NCBI GenBank assembly: GCA_039630235.1
Contig: JBCNVI010000001.1
Span: forward strand, 96,560 to 130,204
Direction: 5' to 3'
Length of the DNA: 33,645 nucleotides
DNA from: Candidatus Hydrothermales bacterium
Lineage (GTDB): Bacteria; Hydrothermota; Hydrothermia; Hydrothermales; JAJRUZ01
Part shown: positions 16,621-24,776 of the stretch, one piece after another
Position numbering within the stretch: position 1 is the first letter of the stretch
How the letters are laid out: each line of letters starts with the position of its first letter
Translations under genes and position numbers: made by a program
The notes under the pieces: model-generated
What the model saw: the letters and a program-made list of their open reading frames with translations, nothing else
Databases searched by the model: none
What the model was told of the DNA's origin: nothing

Positions 16621-17139
16621 TTAAGGTAAGGTTAAATCTAGTGGTTTTTTTGCTCCAAAAGCGCAAATTGAGTACTTAGAGGCTGCCTCTCCTTCTGAGG
16701 TAATTGAACCATCCTCTTTATAGCCTGTATAGTAAACACATCCACTTGGAGGAACAGCCGGAGGACCTGAAGTTAAATTGTCAATGGCTTTTTCGTCAGC
16801 TTTAAATGGGTTTTTAAAACCTAGATGAGGCAAAAGTAGGGCATTTTGAGAAAAAGGAGGGGCTCTTCTTCCATCTGCAATTGATTTATCCCCTTCGGGG
16901 TCATCTGCCATTTCAGGGTTCACATCCTTTATTTTTGTATCAATTCCACCTGGATAATAACCTCCGGAAATTGTGACATAAATCTCAACTACCGTATGAA
17001 GAGTATGCATATTCATCTTCAAAGAGGCCTCTCTTGCATTGGCAACCGCCCTGATATAGTTAAAAACTCCAATTACAGAAAGTATACTAATTATTGTGAC
17101 TACAATTAAAAGTTCAATCAATGTAAAGGCACGTTTCAT
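16621..17139 (-). CDS. Type IV pilin 2, with Ala at the cleavage site
   Basis: 172 residues. The N-terminus is prepilin-like, MKRA followed by FTLIELLIVVTIISILSVIG, with the conserved Glu at mature position 5. The residue before the cut is Ala, where prepilins nearly always have Gly. The second part is related to pilin 1: both have a LLP...NPF/NPV segment and end in a Y-x-I-x-x-FG-x-K motif. Pilin 2 also has two Cys about 31 residues apart (GCVYY and SICAFG) that could form the C-terminal disulfide loop. It precedes the ABC ATPase by one base. It may be a minor pilin or a differently processed pilin. Confidence 0.87.
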   Translation of the reverse strand: MKRAFTLIELLIVVTIISILSVIGVFNYIRAVANAREASLKMNMHTLHTVVEIYVTISGGYYPGGIDTKIKDVNPEMADDPEGDKSIADGRRAPPFSQNALLLPHLGFKNPFKADEKAIDNLTSGPPAVPPSGCVYYTGYKEDGSITSEGEAASKYSICAFGAKKPLDLTLP

Positions 17140-17145
17140 TAATTA

Positions 17146-17151
17146 ATTTTA
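17146..17151 (-). promoter_or_regulatory. Possible leaderless -10 box for pilin 2
   Basis: The minus strand has TAAAAT ending exactly six bases before the ATG at 17139, the same spacing as the four better leaderless promoters. No convincing -35 box lies 17-18 bases upstream, and there is no Shine-Dalgarno. The region is very AT-rich, so a chance match is possible. Confidence 0.25.
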
Positions 17152-17180
17152 AAACAAACTAATCTTAAAGAGAAATGAAT

Positions 17181-18479
17181 TCAATCATAAATATTTGCAG
17201 AAACTCTAACAGAATAGAAGGGAGAAGGAGGATAGTGCTCATAATAAAAGTAGTTTCCCTTAAGAGGATTACTATAAGAAAAAGAAATAAATAGAGAAGA
17301 GTAGAATTTCCCCTTAATGGAAACTTTAAGAAAACTGTTTTTGTCGTAATAGTCAAAGTTTGCGATCAAATAAAGAAAATAGCTTTTTTCTACATTTTTT
17401 AAAATAAAAAACTTAAAGGCAACGGAATAAATCTCCTTGTAGAAATTTTTACCTTTTATTATTTTAAACTTTGCAAAAAGATTAAAAAAATTAAAAAAAT
17501 TTACTGAATCACAGGTAAAAATTGAAAAAAAGTTTCCTGAAAGTAGTTTAGGAGCCCTAAAGGGGTAATTTAAATAAAAGAGATTTTTACAATTAAAATA
17601 TTCGAATGATACTTCAATATCGTTTTTTTCATATTTAAGACTAAAGTTAAGCCTTAAACCTTCTCTTTTTATGTCTTCATTGTAATCAAAATAATCTGTT
17701 AAAGAGTCAAAATAAATAGGAAAGAGAAGTTTTTCCTTAAAGTAAGAAAATTTAAAAGGTTTAAATTTTAAACCACTTTCAAAGATATATCTTTTTTTCT
17801 CTCTTTCAGCACCTATCTCAAATACGGTAAAATTTGAAAAAAAAGATGTTTCAATTTTTAAATTACGGAGAGACCTTTTATTATTTGCAAGATAAAATCT
17901 ATAATTTTTAAGAGTAATTGAATAAAGAAAATTATTTATACTATTGCTAAAACCTATCCCATATTTTGTTTTTCTTTTTTTTCCATTTTCTTGAGAATAA
18001 AAAATAGAGAATAAAAGGGGCCTAAGGGAAAATTCGAATTTTTCTATTTTTACAAATTTATTAAAGGGATTGGCATCAAAGAGTGAGCACTCGAAATTAA
18101 CTGGAAAAGGCTCTAAGCTGAGAAAAAAGTAATAATTATGTTTTGCAAAATTATAACTAAGTTTATTTTTATGAACAGAAATAAAAATTAGGGTCTTTAA
18201 TTTATCCCGAAAAAGAGGAAAAAAAGAGGATATGTTATTCTGTTCAGTATTAAAAGCACTTCTAAAAAGCGTAAATCTTGTAATTACTCTCTGAGAGTCT
18301 CTCTCAATAAATTTTTGATATAAATTCTTATATAAGTAGTTAGGAGAAAAATCATTAATTGAATCAGTATAAAAAAAGGGAACAAAAAGGGGATTCAAAA
18401 CAAATAAGGGATTACCGGTAAAAAAATCAGCTTCTTGAGTTTCTAAAAAAAATAAGAAAATAAATAAGGACAAAAACAT
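17181..18479 (-). CDS. Probable outer-membrane beta-barrel protein, unknown
   Basis: 432 residues. An N-terminal hydrophobic signal (MFLSLFIFLFFLETQEA) is followed by a sequence dominated by Phe, Tyr, Lys, Asn and Ser. It has many short alternating segments of strand type, such as KFEFSLRPLLFSIFYSQ, KLSYNFAKHNYYFFLSL and YSVRVSANIYD at the C-terminus. There are no internal hydrophobic helices. This is the look of an outer-membrane barrel with about 16-20 strands, and Phe content is extreme. No family is recognisable. It lies between pyrR (42-base gap) and pilin 2 (41-base gap), so it may belong with the pilus genes, perhaps as an envelope component. That is inference. Confidence 0.7.
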   Translation of the reverse strand: MFLSLFIFLFFLETQEADFFTGNPLFVLNPLFVPFFYTDSINDFSPNYLYKNLYQKFIERDSQRVITRFTLFRSAFNTEQNNISSFFPLFRDKLKTLIFISVHKNKLSYNFAKHNYYFFLSLEPFPVNFECSLFDANPFNKFVKIEKFEFSLRPLLFSIFYSQENGKKRKTKYGIGFSNSINNFLYSITLKNYRFYLANNKRSLRNLKIETSFFSNFTVFEIGAEREKKRYIFESGLKFKPFKFSYFKEKLLFPIYFDSLTDYFDYNEDIKREGLRLNFSLKYEKNDIEVSFEYFNCKNLFYLNYPFRAPKLLSGNFFSIFTCDSVNFFNFFNLFAKFKIIKGKNFYKEIYSVAFKFFILKNVEKSYFLYLIANFDYYDKNSFLKVSIKGKFYSSLFISFSYSNPLKGNYFYYEHYPPSPFYSVRVSANIYD

Positions 18480-18521
18480 TACTATACAGCATTAAGTTAA
18501 CATAAGATACATTATCTTTAC

Positions 18522-19058
18522 TTAAGCAGACTTTTTAACCAATAAAACAGCATCCTCCCCATCCACTTCCCTTACCCTCACATCTATAATTTCATCCCTA
18601 GAAGTCGGAATCTTCCTTCCCACATAATCAGGATGTATTGGCAATTCCCTGTGCCCCCTGTCTACTATCACCAATAACTCAACCTTCTTGGGTCTACCAT
18701 AATCAAGCAAAACATCTATAGCGCACCTTATCGTCCTACCAGTATATATTACATCATCCACCAACAATATCTTCTCATCATCAACAGAAAAAGGTATATT
18801 AGTCTCCTTAACCTCTGGCTGCTCATAAAGCTTCATTAAATCATCCCTGTAAAAAGTTATATCAACTGTTCCCATCTCAATTAACCTTTTTGTCCTTGAT
18901 TCAAGATTCTCCTTTATTCGCTGAGCTAAATAAACCCCCCTTGTATGAATCCCTACTAACTTTATATCTCCATCTGGATGCCTTTCAAGCACTTCCGAAC
19001 AGAGCCTCTCTATTATCATAGAAAATTCCCTTGAATCAATCAACTTTTTTTGAATCAT
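18522..19058 (-). CDS. pyrR: PyrR: pyrimidine operon regulator / uracil phosphoribosyltransferase
   Basis: 178 residues, the normal PyrR length. PyrR binds UMP and pyr mRNA leaders to control attenuation, and has weak uracil phosphoribosyltransferase activity. Seen here: the type I PRTase PRPP loop ILLVDDVIYTGRTIR (97-111), GIHTRGVYLA (36-45), the flexible-loop TFYRDD (68-73), and the C-terminal VDRGHRELPIHPDYVGRKIPTS that is specific to PyrR. The start is supported by an AAAGGAGG Shine-Dalgarno ten bases upstream, inside aspS; the two reading frames overlap by 23 bases. No pyr biosynthetic gene is in the window, so its regulatory targets, if any, are elsewhere. Confidence 0.95.
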   Translation of the reverse strand: MIQKKLIDSREFSMIIERLCSEVLERHPDGDIKLVGIHTRGVYLAQRIKENLESRTKRLIEMGTVDITFYRDDLMKLYEQPEVKETNIPFSVDDEKILLVDDVIYTGRTIRCAIDVLLDYGRPKKVELLVIVDRGHRELPIHPDYVGRKIPTSRDEIIDVRVREVDGEDAVLLVKKSA

Positions 19059-20766
19059 CCAAAATTTCCTCCTTTAACTTAATTCCTAACTCCTCAAGCT
19101 GCTCACGATAAACTCGTGAAGGACAATTCTCAAGAAGACCTACACCCTGAGCTGTCTTTGGAAAAGCTATTACATCCCTTATACTTTTCTCAAAGGTCAA
19201 AATCATAATTATCCTATCAAACCCTAAGGCGATACCTCCATGTGGCGGTGCACCATAAGAAAGAGCTCTTAATAAAAAACCAAATCTATCCTCTATTTCC
19301 TCATCAGAATAACCGAGAAATTTTAGAATTTCCCTCTGTAACTCAGGATCACTAATCCTTATACTACCTGAACCTATTTCAAAACCGTTCAAAATAAGAT
19401 CATAAGACCTTGCCTTTGCATTCAATGGATCCCTATACCAAAAGTTATCTTTAGGCATAGTAAAAGGATGGTGAGCTGATACCAAGCTTCCTTGTTCATC
19501 TTTTTCAAAAAGAGGAAAATCTGTAACCCAAAGAAACTTAAATTCTCTTTTTTCAGACTCGCTTTTTTTTATCTCCTCTAAAACCCTTTCCCTTAACTTT
19601 CCACATAAACTTTTTACTATTTCATCCTCTCCTCCAACAATAAACCTTATCCCCTCCCCCTTAAAATTCTCTTTACTTAAATATTTTTTTAAAGGCCCCC
19701 TTATTTCACCACCCTCTAAAATACCCCACATTAAAATTAAATTTCCCTCTCTTCTAATTTCTTCCGTTAAATTATCTATAAACTTTCTCGAAAATTTATA
19801 TGGAAAAAATATACTTTTAACAATTTTATAATTTTTGAAAATTTCTAACTGTCCAAGAACATCTTTATAATCCTCAAACCTATAATCAAACCTCAAATCA
19901 GGCTTATCTGTTCCATATAGATTTAAAACATCCTCATAAGTCATTCTATCAAAGGGTAATTTTAATTCAATTTTAAAAACTGTTTTAAAAACTTCGTAGA
20001 AAATTTTTTCTACACAGTTAAATATGTCTTCTTCAGTAACAAAGGTCATTTCTATATCTAATTGAGTAAATTCAGGTTGTCTATCCTTTCTAAAATCTTC
20101 GTCTCTGAAACATCTTGCAAATTGAAAGTATCTATCAAATTGAGCTACCATTAAAATTTGCTTATACATTTGAGGTGATTGGGTTAGGGCGTAAAATTTA
20201 CCTTTGTGAATTCTCGAAGGAACAAGAAAATCCCTAGCTCCTTCAGGCGTACTCTTTGAAAGATAGGGAGTTTCCACTTCAATAAAACCCATTTCAATTA
20301 ACGTCTTTGTAATTACATACTTAATATTGCTCCTAAGTTTAAAAATTTCTTTCTTTTTTTTACTTCTTAAATCAAGAAATCTAAAAAAAAGTCTTGTTTC
20401 CTCAAAAATCTCCTTTTCATCATCTGGTAGAAAAGGAAGAGTCTTTGACTTTGAAAAAACCTCAATTTCTTTTGCCAAAACTTCAATTTCACCTGTTTTC
20501 ATTGAGGGATTTTTATCCTTATCAGGTCTTTCTCTAACTAAACCAATTACTTTTAGTGTAGAATATAGAGGTAAATTTTTTATTTTATTAATTAATTCTT
20601 CGCTTTCTGTCACAATCTGTACTTCTCCCTCTCTATCCTCAAGAACAAAAAACAAAATTTTCCCTATGTCTCTTTTTCTTTTAAGCCATCCACATAGACT
20701 AACCTCTTTCCCCTCGTAATTAATATCCAAATCACCACAAAAACAACTTCTAAGCTTGGTTTTCAT
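19036..20766 (-). CDS. aspS: Aspartyl-tRNA synthetase, bacterial type
   Basis: 576 residues, close to the bacterial AspRS size. It charges tRNA-Asp with aspartate. Order: an N-terminal OB-fold anticodon domain (SLCGWLKRKRDIG, LEDREGEVQIV), the class II motif 1 region (FIEVETPYLSKSTPEGARDF), motif 2 (FARCFRDEDFRKDRQPEFTQLDIE), the bacterial GAD insertion (about 280-400), and motif 3 (GGIALGFDRIIMIL). In the position that separates discriminating (Leu) from non-discriminating (His) enzymes, RRRD-L/H-G, this one has Ile, which leans to discriminating. That reading is inference. It overlaps ribD by 17 bases and pyrR by 23 bases. Confidence 0.97.
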   Translation of the reverse strand: MKTKLRSCFCGDLDINYEGKEVSLCGWLKRKRDIGKILFFVLEDREGEVQIVTESEELINKIKNLPLYSTLKVIGLVRERPDKDKNPSMKTGEIEVLAKEIEVFSKSKTLPFLPDDEKEIFEETRLFFRFLDLRSKKKKEIFKLRSNIKYVITKTLIEMGFIEVETPYLSKSTPEGARDFLVPSRIHKGKFYALTQSPQMYKQILMVAQFDRYFQFARCFRDEDFRKDRQPEFTQLDIEMTFVTEEDIFNCVEKIFYEVFKTVFKIELKLPFDRMTYEDVLNLYGTDKPDLRFDYRFEDYKDVLGQLEIFKNYKIVKSIFFPYKFSRKFIDNLTEEIRREGNLILMWGILEGGEIRGPLKKYLSKENFKGEGIRFIVGGEDEIVKSLCGKLRERVLEEIKKSESEKREFKFLWVTDFPLFEKDEQGSLVSAHHPFTMPKDNFWYRDPLNAKARSYDLILNGFEIGSGSIRISDPELQREILKFLGYSDEEIEDRFGFLLRALSYGAPPHGGIALGFDRIIMILTFEKSIRDVIAFPKTAQGVGLLENCPSRVYREQLEELGIKLKEEILDDSKKVD

Positions 20767-21853
20767 TTTTTCTCCATACCATATAAATATCTGATTTAAA
20801 AACTTTATAAAACTTAATTTCGAAGCCTTCTAAAAACTTATTTAGCTCTAAATCTCTCAGTGGTGAAAGTCCATCTCCTGCAATTTTACCAGAACAGGAA
20901 ATATGAATTTCATCGAAAAGGTTTTCTTTTAAAAAGGAAGATAAAATAGTGCTACCACCTTCAACTAGTAGAGAAATTATGTTCATCTCATAAAGTTTTT
21001 TCACAAAATTGGCTAAATCAACTCTATTTTTACCCTTTATTTTAATTACAAAATCTGACTCTTTCCCTTTATAATCTTCTGAGACAACGAGGAATCCCTT
21101 TTCTATTTTAAAAAAATCACTTTCAAAATGTTCAAATTTATCCTTTCCCCATATAATGAATCTAAAGGGAGTCCTGAAGGAAAAAACGCTTCGTGGTGTT
21201 AATTTTGGGTTATCCTTTAAAAAGGTCCCCTTCCCTATGAGGATTGCATCATAATTACCTCTTAAATAGTGAACAAATTCTCTTTCTTCTTCACTTGATA
21301 TCCATTTTGAAACTCCACCTTTTAAAGCAATTTTCCCATCCATTGTCATAGCGTACTTTAAAGTTATATACGGTCTTTTTTTTATTTTATAGGTTAAATA
21401 GAACCTGTTTATCTCTTCACACTTTTCTTTAAGTACCCCTACCTTAATTTTTACATTATTTTTTTTTAAATACCCGATACCTTTCCCATTTACTCTTTCA
21501 TCAGGATCAACACAACCTATAACGACCTCTTTAATTTTTTTTTCAACAATGTAAGGAGCACAGGGAGGTGTTCTTCCATAATGAACGCATGGTTCAAGAT
21601 TTACATATAGAGTTGCACCTTCAACTCCGGGGGGCATGTTATCAAGAGCCATTCTCTCAGCATGCTTAGTTCCTGGTCCCATGTGATAACCTATAGATAA
21701 AATCCTTTTATCTTTCACAACTACAGCACCTACCATAGGATTGGGTGATACTCTCCCCTCTCCTAGCTTAGCTAACTCTAAAGCTTTAGCCATGTAATAT
21801 TCATCCTCACTTAAAATTAATTTATCTAATTTTTCAAAATCAAAAATATTCAA
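20750..21853 (-). CDS. ribD: Riboflavin biosynthesis deaminase/reductase RibD
   Basis: 367 residues with the two-domain RibD layout. It performs the second and third steps of riboflavin synthesis: pyrimidine deamination and NADPH-dependent ribosyl reduction. The deaminase has SPNPMVGAVVV (36-46), the zinc ligand His64 in HAE (64-66) and PCVHYGRTPPC with Cys89 and Cys98. The reductase has YITLKYAMTMDGKIAL, SEEER, DAILIGKGTFLKDNPKLTPR and LVEGGSTILSSFL. The start given is TTG at 21853, which has no Shine-Dalgarno; ATG at 21791-21793 (residue 21) has a GAGG upstream but would cut into the conserved first helix. No other rib genes are seen. It overlaps aspS by 17 bases. Confidence 0.94.
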   Translation of the reverse strand: MNIFDFEKLDKLILSEDEYYMAKALELAKLGEGRVSPNPMVGAVVVKDKRILSIGYHMGPGTKHAERMALDNMPPGVEGATLYVNLEPCVHYGRTPPCAPYIVEKKIKEVVIGCVDPDERVNGKGIGYLKKNNVKIKVGVLKEKCEEINRFYLTYKIKKRPYITLKYAMTMDGKIALKGGVSKWISSEEEREFVHYLRGNYDAILIGKGTFLKDNPKLTPRSVFSFRTPFRFIIWGKDKFEHFESDFFKIEKGFLVVSEDYKGKESDFVIKIKGKNRVDLANFVKKLYEMNIISLLVEGGSTILSSFLKENLFDEIHISCSGKIAGDGLSPLRDLELNKFLEGFEIKFYKVFKSDIYMVWRKNENQA

Positions 21854-21864
21854 ATCTTTATAAC

Positions 21865-23997
21865 TTAAAACCTAATTGTAAGTGGAACCCAAACAGCTAT
21901 GGGATTTCCAAACTGATCTTTAGCAGGTTCGAAAATATAACCTTTTGCAGCTTCTACTGCAGAATTGTCAAGAAAATCATAACCACTACTTTTTAAAATT
22001 TTCACATCTTTCACCTTTCCATTTTCATCTACTAAAACTCTCAAAAAAACACTACCCCTTGCTCCTAATTTTTTCGCTATCTCTGGATAAGTTGGTTTTA
22101 CCTCATATTTTACTACAGGTAAAACAGTAGGAATAGCTTGTTGAGGAGGTGGAGTTTCAATAGGCTTTTCTATCTCTTGAGGTGGGGACACAGGTTTTCC
22201 CTCAACTGGTTTTTCAGAAATAGGCGGTTCCTCTTTTTTTATAGCCTCTTCAACAATTCTTGCCTGTAATATTTCCTCAGCAGTCACTTCGGGTCTAGGT
22301 ACTACCTGAGGTTTTGGTTCCTGAGGTTTCTCGGGTGTTGTAGTAGCTACTACTTTCTCAGTTCTTTCTGGTATTTGCTCTTTGGGGACAACTTCTTCTT
22401 TTATTTCAACTTCCACTTTTTCTTTTACAATCTCAAAACTTACCCTTTCAACCCTTTCTTGAGAAGGAATCCAAACTAAATCAAGATTAGAGACAACTAG
22501 TTCAGGAGTAAAGTTATCTATATTTTTAACTCTATTAGAGAAAGCAAAAATTTCTTGAGGTACTACTAAAGGTGTAATTGGTAAATCATCTAATAATATT
22601 TTCTGAACAATATTTAACATTTTTTTAGCATTTTTTCTGTTTAAGGTTCTCATTGATAAATTTAAAAGGGAGTCAACTTTTTTATTACTGTAACCCATGA
22701 AATTAAAAATTCCATCTGTGCTAAAGAGAGGACTTATATCGGCTTTTTCATCTAGAGGATAGGAAAGTAAAAAGATATCAAAGTCAAGTTTCATTAATCT
22801 AGATATGAACGTAAAAGGATCAAGGGGTAAAGGATTGACTTTTATAACTTCGGTTTTTTCGAGGTCGATTTTTATTTTTTCTGCTATTTTTTCGTATACT
22901 CTTTGAGTATTGTCATAAATTATACTTAACTCAAGAGGTTTTCTTCGTGTGAATCCTATTTGATTCAAAGTAGAGACTAATTCATCTATACTAGCTCCTT
23001 TTAATTCTATCAAGTTACTGTCATAAGCCCAAATTGATGGTGGTATTATTGATCTAGCTTTTGTGCCGTATCCTTTAAAAACATCGTTAATTACATCGTC
23101 AACGTTTATAAAACCTGAAATTTTAGATCTTAAGTCAATATTATCAAAGGGTTTTCTCTTTAAATTCCATCCGACAAAGATTACTCTATTTGACTCATAG
23201 TTTTTTACTTTACCATTTCCATAATCTCTTAATCCGTCTAATATTACTTCTGGTATAAGTGAAAAGCCAACATCGACAATATCCATTTTTAAAGCTTCTG
23301 CTACCTCAAAGGGTGAAGGATAAATCTTAAAGACTATCCTATCTAAGTAACCAGTTTTTTCGAAGAACTCATCGAATTTTTCGAGTATTAGAAAATCACC
23401 TCTTTTATATTCGGCGACCCTATAAGGACCATTTCCAATAGGTTTAAATAAGAATTCAGAATTTCTTATATTATCTACATCCTTGAGTATGTGTTCTGGT
23501 AATGGATATATTTCGCAATCAATAAGCTGAGAGGAGTAAGTATTTGTAAACTCTATTTTTAAAATATAATCGGACAATTTTTCAACATTTTTAACAAATT
23601 TAAAGTTTGCTCTCAAAAGGGAAGTTGAACCTGGTGAAGTTATAACTTTATATGAAAATACGAAATCTCCTGCAGTAACTGGCTTACCATCATGCCATTT
23701 GGCATCTTTTCTTAAATAGAAGGTTATAGTCTTTAAGTCCTCAGAAAACTCCCATTCACTAGCAATCCCCGGATAGACTTTATTTTTTTCTACTCTTATT
23801 AACGGACAAAAAATTAAATCAAATATAGAATTATCTTGTCTTGGAGATGGGAAAATTGGGACTAAAGACTCAAAATCTTGCACAATTCCTATAGCTAAAA
23901 TTCCTCCCTTTTCAGGATTTTTTGGAACTTCCCTTCCTACTCTAACACAGAAATTCATGTAAAAGATTAAAAATGCCAAGAAGGTCAACTTTAACAT
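21865..23997 (-). CDS. Family 5 solute-binding protein fused to a TonB C-terminal domain
   Basis: 710 residues. The N-terminus is a hydrophobic signal reaching Cys17 (NFCVR), maybe a lipoprotein site. Residues of about 30-505 are an extracellular solute-binding protein family 5 (oligopeptide/nickel type) domain: ASEWEFSEDLKTITFYLRKDAKWHDGKPVTAGDFVFSYK, then GNGPYRV and the C-terminal lobe. Residues of about 515-625 are a Pro/Glu/Lys-rich linker with many EKP, KPQ and PPQ units like the TonB spacer. Residues 627-710 are a TonB C-terminal domain: PTYPEIAKKLGARGSVFLRVLVDENGKV, SGYDFLDNSAVEAAKGYIFEPA, and the final VPLTIRF. It has a strong AAGGAGG Shine-Dalgarno. The fusion is unusual and its function is unknown. 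Confidence 0.92.
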   Translation of the reverse strand: MLKLTFLAFLIFYMNFCVRVGREVPKNPEKGGILAIGIVQDFESLVPIFPSPRQDNSIFDLIFCPLIRVEKNKVYPGIASEWEFSEDLKTITFYLRKDAKWHDGKPVTAGDFVFSYKVITSPGSTSLLRANFKFVKNVEKLSDYILKIEFTNTYSSQLIDCEIYPLPEHILKDVDNIRNSEFLFKPIGNGPYRVAEYKRGDFLILEKFDEFFEKTGYLDRIVFKIYPSPFEVAEALKMDIVDVGFSLIPEVILDGLRDYGNGKVKNYESNRVIFVGWNLKRKPFDNIDLRSKISGFINVDDVINDVFKGYGTKARSIIPPSIWAYDSNLIELKGASIDELVSTLNQIGFTRRKPLELSIIYDNTQRVYEKIAEKIKIDLEKTEVIKVNPLPLDPFTFISRLMKLDFDIFLLSYPLDEKADISPLFSTDGIFNFMGYSNKKVDSLLNLSMRTLNRKNAKKMLNIVQKILLDDLPITPLVVPQEIFAFSNRVKNIDNFTPELVVSNLDLVWIPSQERVERVSFEIVKEKVEVEIKEEVVPKEQIPERTEKVVATTTPEKPQEPKPQVVPRPEVTAEEILQARIVEEAIKKEEPPISEKPVEGKPVSPPQEIEKPIETPPPQQAIPTVLPVVKYEVKPTYPEIAKKLGARGSVFLRVLVDENGKVKDVKILKSSGYDFLDNSAVEAAKGYIFEPAKDQFGNPIAVWVPLTIRF

Positions 23998-24014
23998 ATC
24001 TAACCTCCTTTTTA

Positions 24015-24776
24015 TTATTTTAAAGTAAAAAAATTGTAATTTGTAAAATTTAAGGGATCTAAAGGGAAACCCTTATTCCAAATCTCAAAGTGTAGATGTG
24101 GCCCTGTACTTTTTCCTGTACTTCCAACTTTACCTATAATCTCTCCTTTTTTTACCCATTCTCCCTTTCTAACTACTATTTCTTTTAAATGGCCGTAAAA
24201 TGTTTTCATACCGTTTTTATGATCAATCCAGAGATAAAGCCCAAAATCTTTATCAATACCTTTTTCTATAACGATACCTTCAAGTGGAGATTTAACCGGT
24301 GTACCAAGAGGAGCTACTATATCAATCCCCGGATGAATGGGAGAAAATAAATTACTTATCAGTCCCTTGACCGGAGGTTCAAAATATAAAGTTAAATCTT
24401 TGAATTCTTCCTTTTTACTTAGATTATGCACAAGTGTATCTCTTATCTTTGAAACATCTTTTAAAACTTTTTCTGGTCTTAAGAGATTTTCTAACTGATT
24501 AGAAAAGGCAATAAACTTTTTAAGTTTTTCTTCAATTTCTGCTATTTTCTTCTCACGAATTTTTGCTTTTTGTAGTTCATACTCAAGTAACTTCATCTTA
24601 GTAAAATTACTAAACATCCAAATTGAAAAAAGTAGTGAAATAAACTGAAAAGAAATAATAAAAATTATAAATCCCTTCAAAATTTTTAACATTAAAGGAG
24701 ATAAATAAATGTCTCTTACTTTTGATGATCCCTCGGGTATAAATTTTAAAAATAATCCCTTTCCTCTTTTTCTCAA
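24015..24776 (-). CDS. M23 (LytM-type) peptidase, membrane-anchored
   Basis: 253 residues: a cytoplasmic N-terminus, one membrane helix (about 36-57), a coiled-coil (60-120) and a C-terminal M23 domain. Zinc ligands are His148 and Asp152 (HPGIDIVAPLG) and His229 in HLHFE, with His196 (YGH) and His227 as catalytic partners. All are present, so it should be an active peptidoglycan endopeptidase, or an activator of amidases, acting in the periplasm. The coiled-coil plus LytM layout is like that of EnvC/NlpD-related and MepM-type proteins. It overlaps the M42 gene upstream by four bases and is followed 17 bases later by the solute-binding/TonB gene. Confidence 0.93.
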   Translation of the reverse strand: MRKRGKGLFLKFIPEGSSKVRDIYLSPLMLKILKGFIIFIISFQFISLLFSIWMFSNFTKMKLLEYELQKAKIREKKIAEIEEKLKKFIAFSNQLENLLRPEKVLKDVSKIRDTLVHNLSKKEEFKDLTLYFEPPVKGLISNLFSPIHPGIDIVAPLGTPVKSPLEGIVIEKGIDKDFGLYLWIDHKNGMKTFYGHLKEIVVRKGEWVKKGEIIGKVGSTGKSTGPHLHFEIWNKGFPLDPLNFTNYNFFTLK

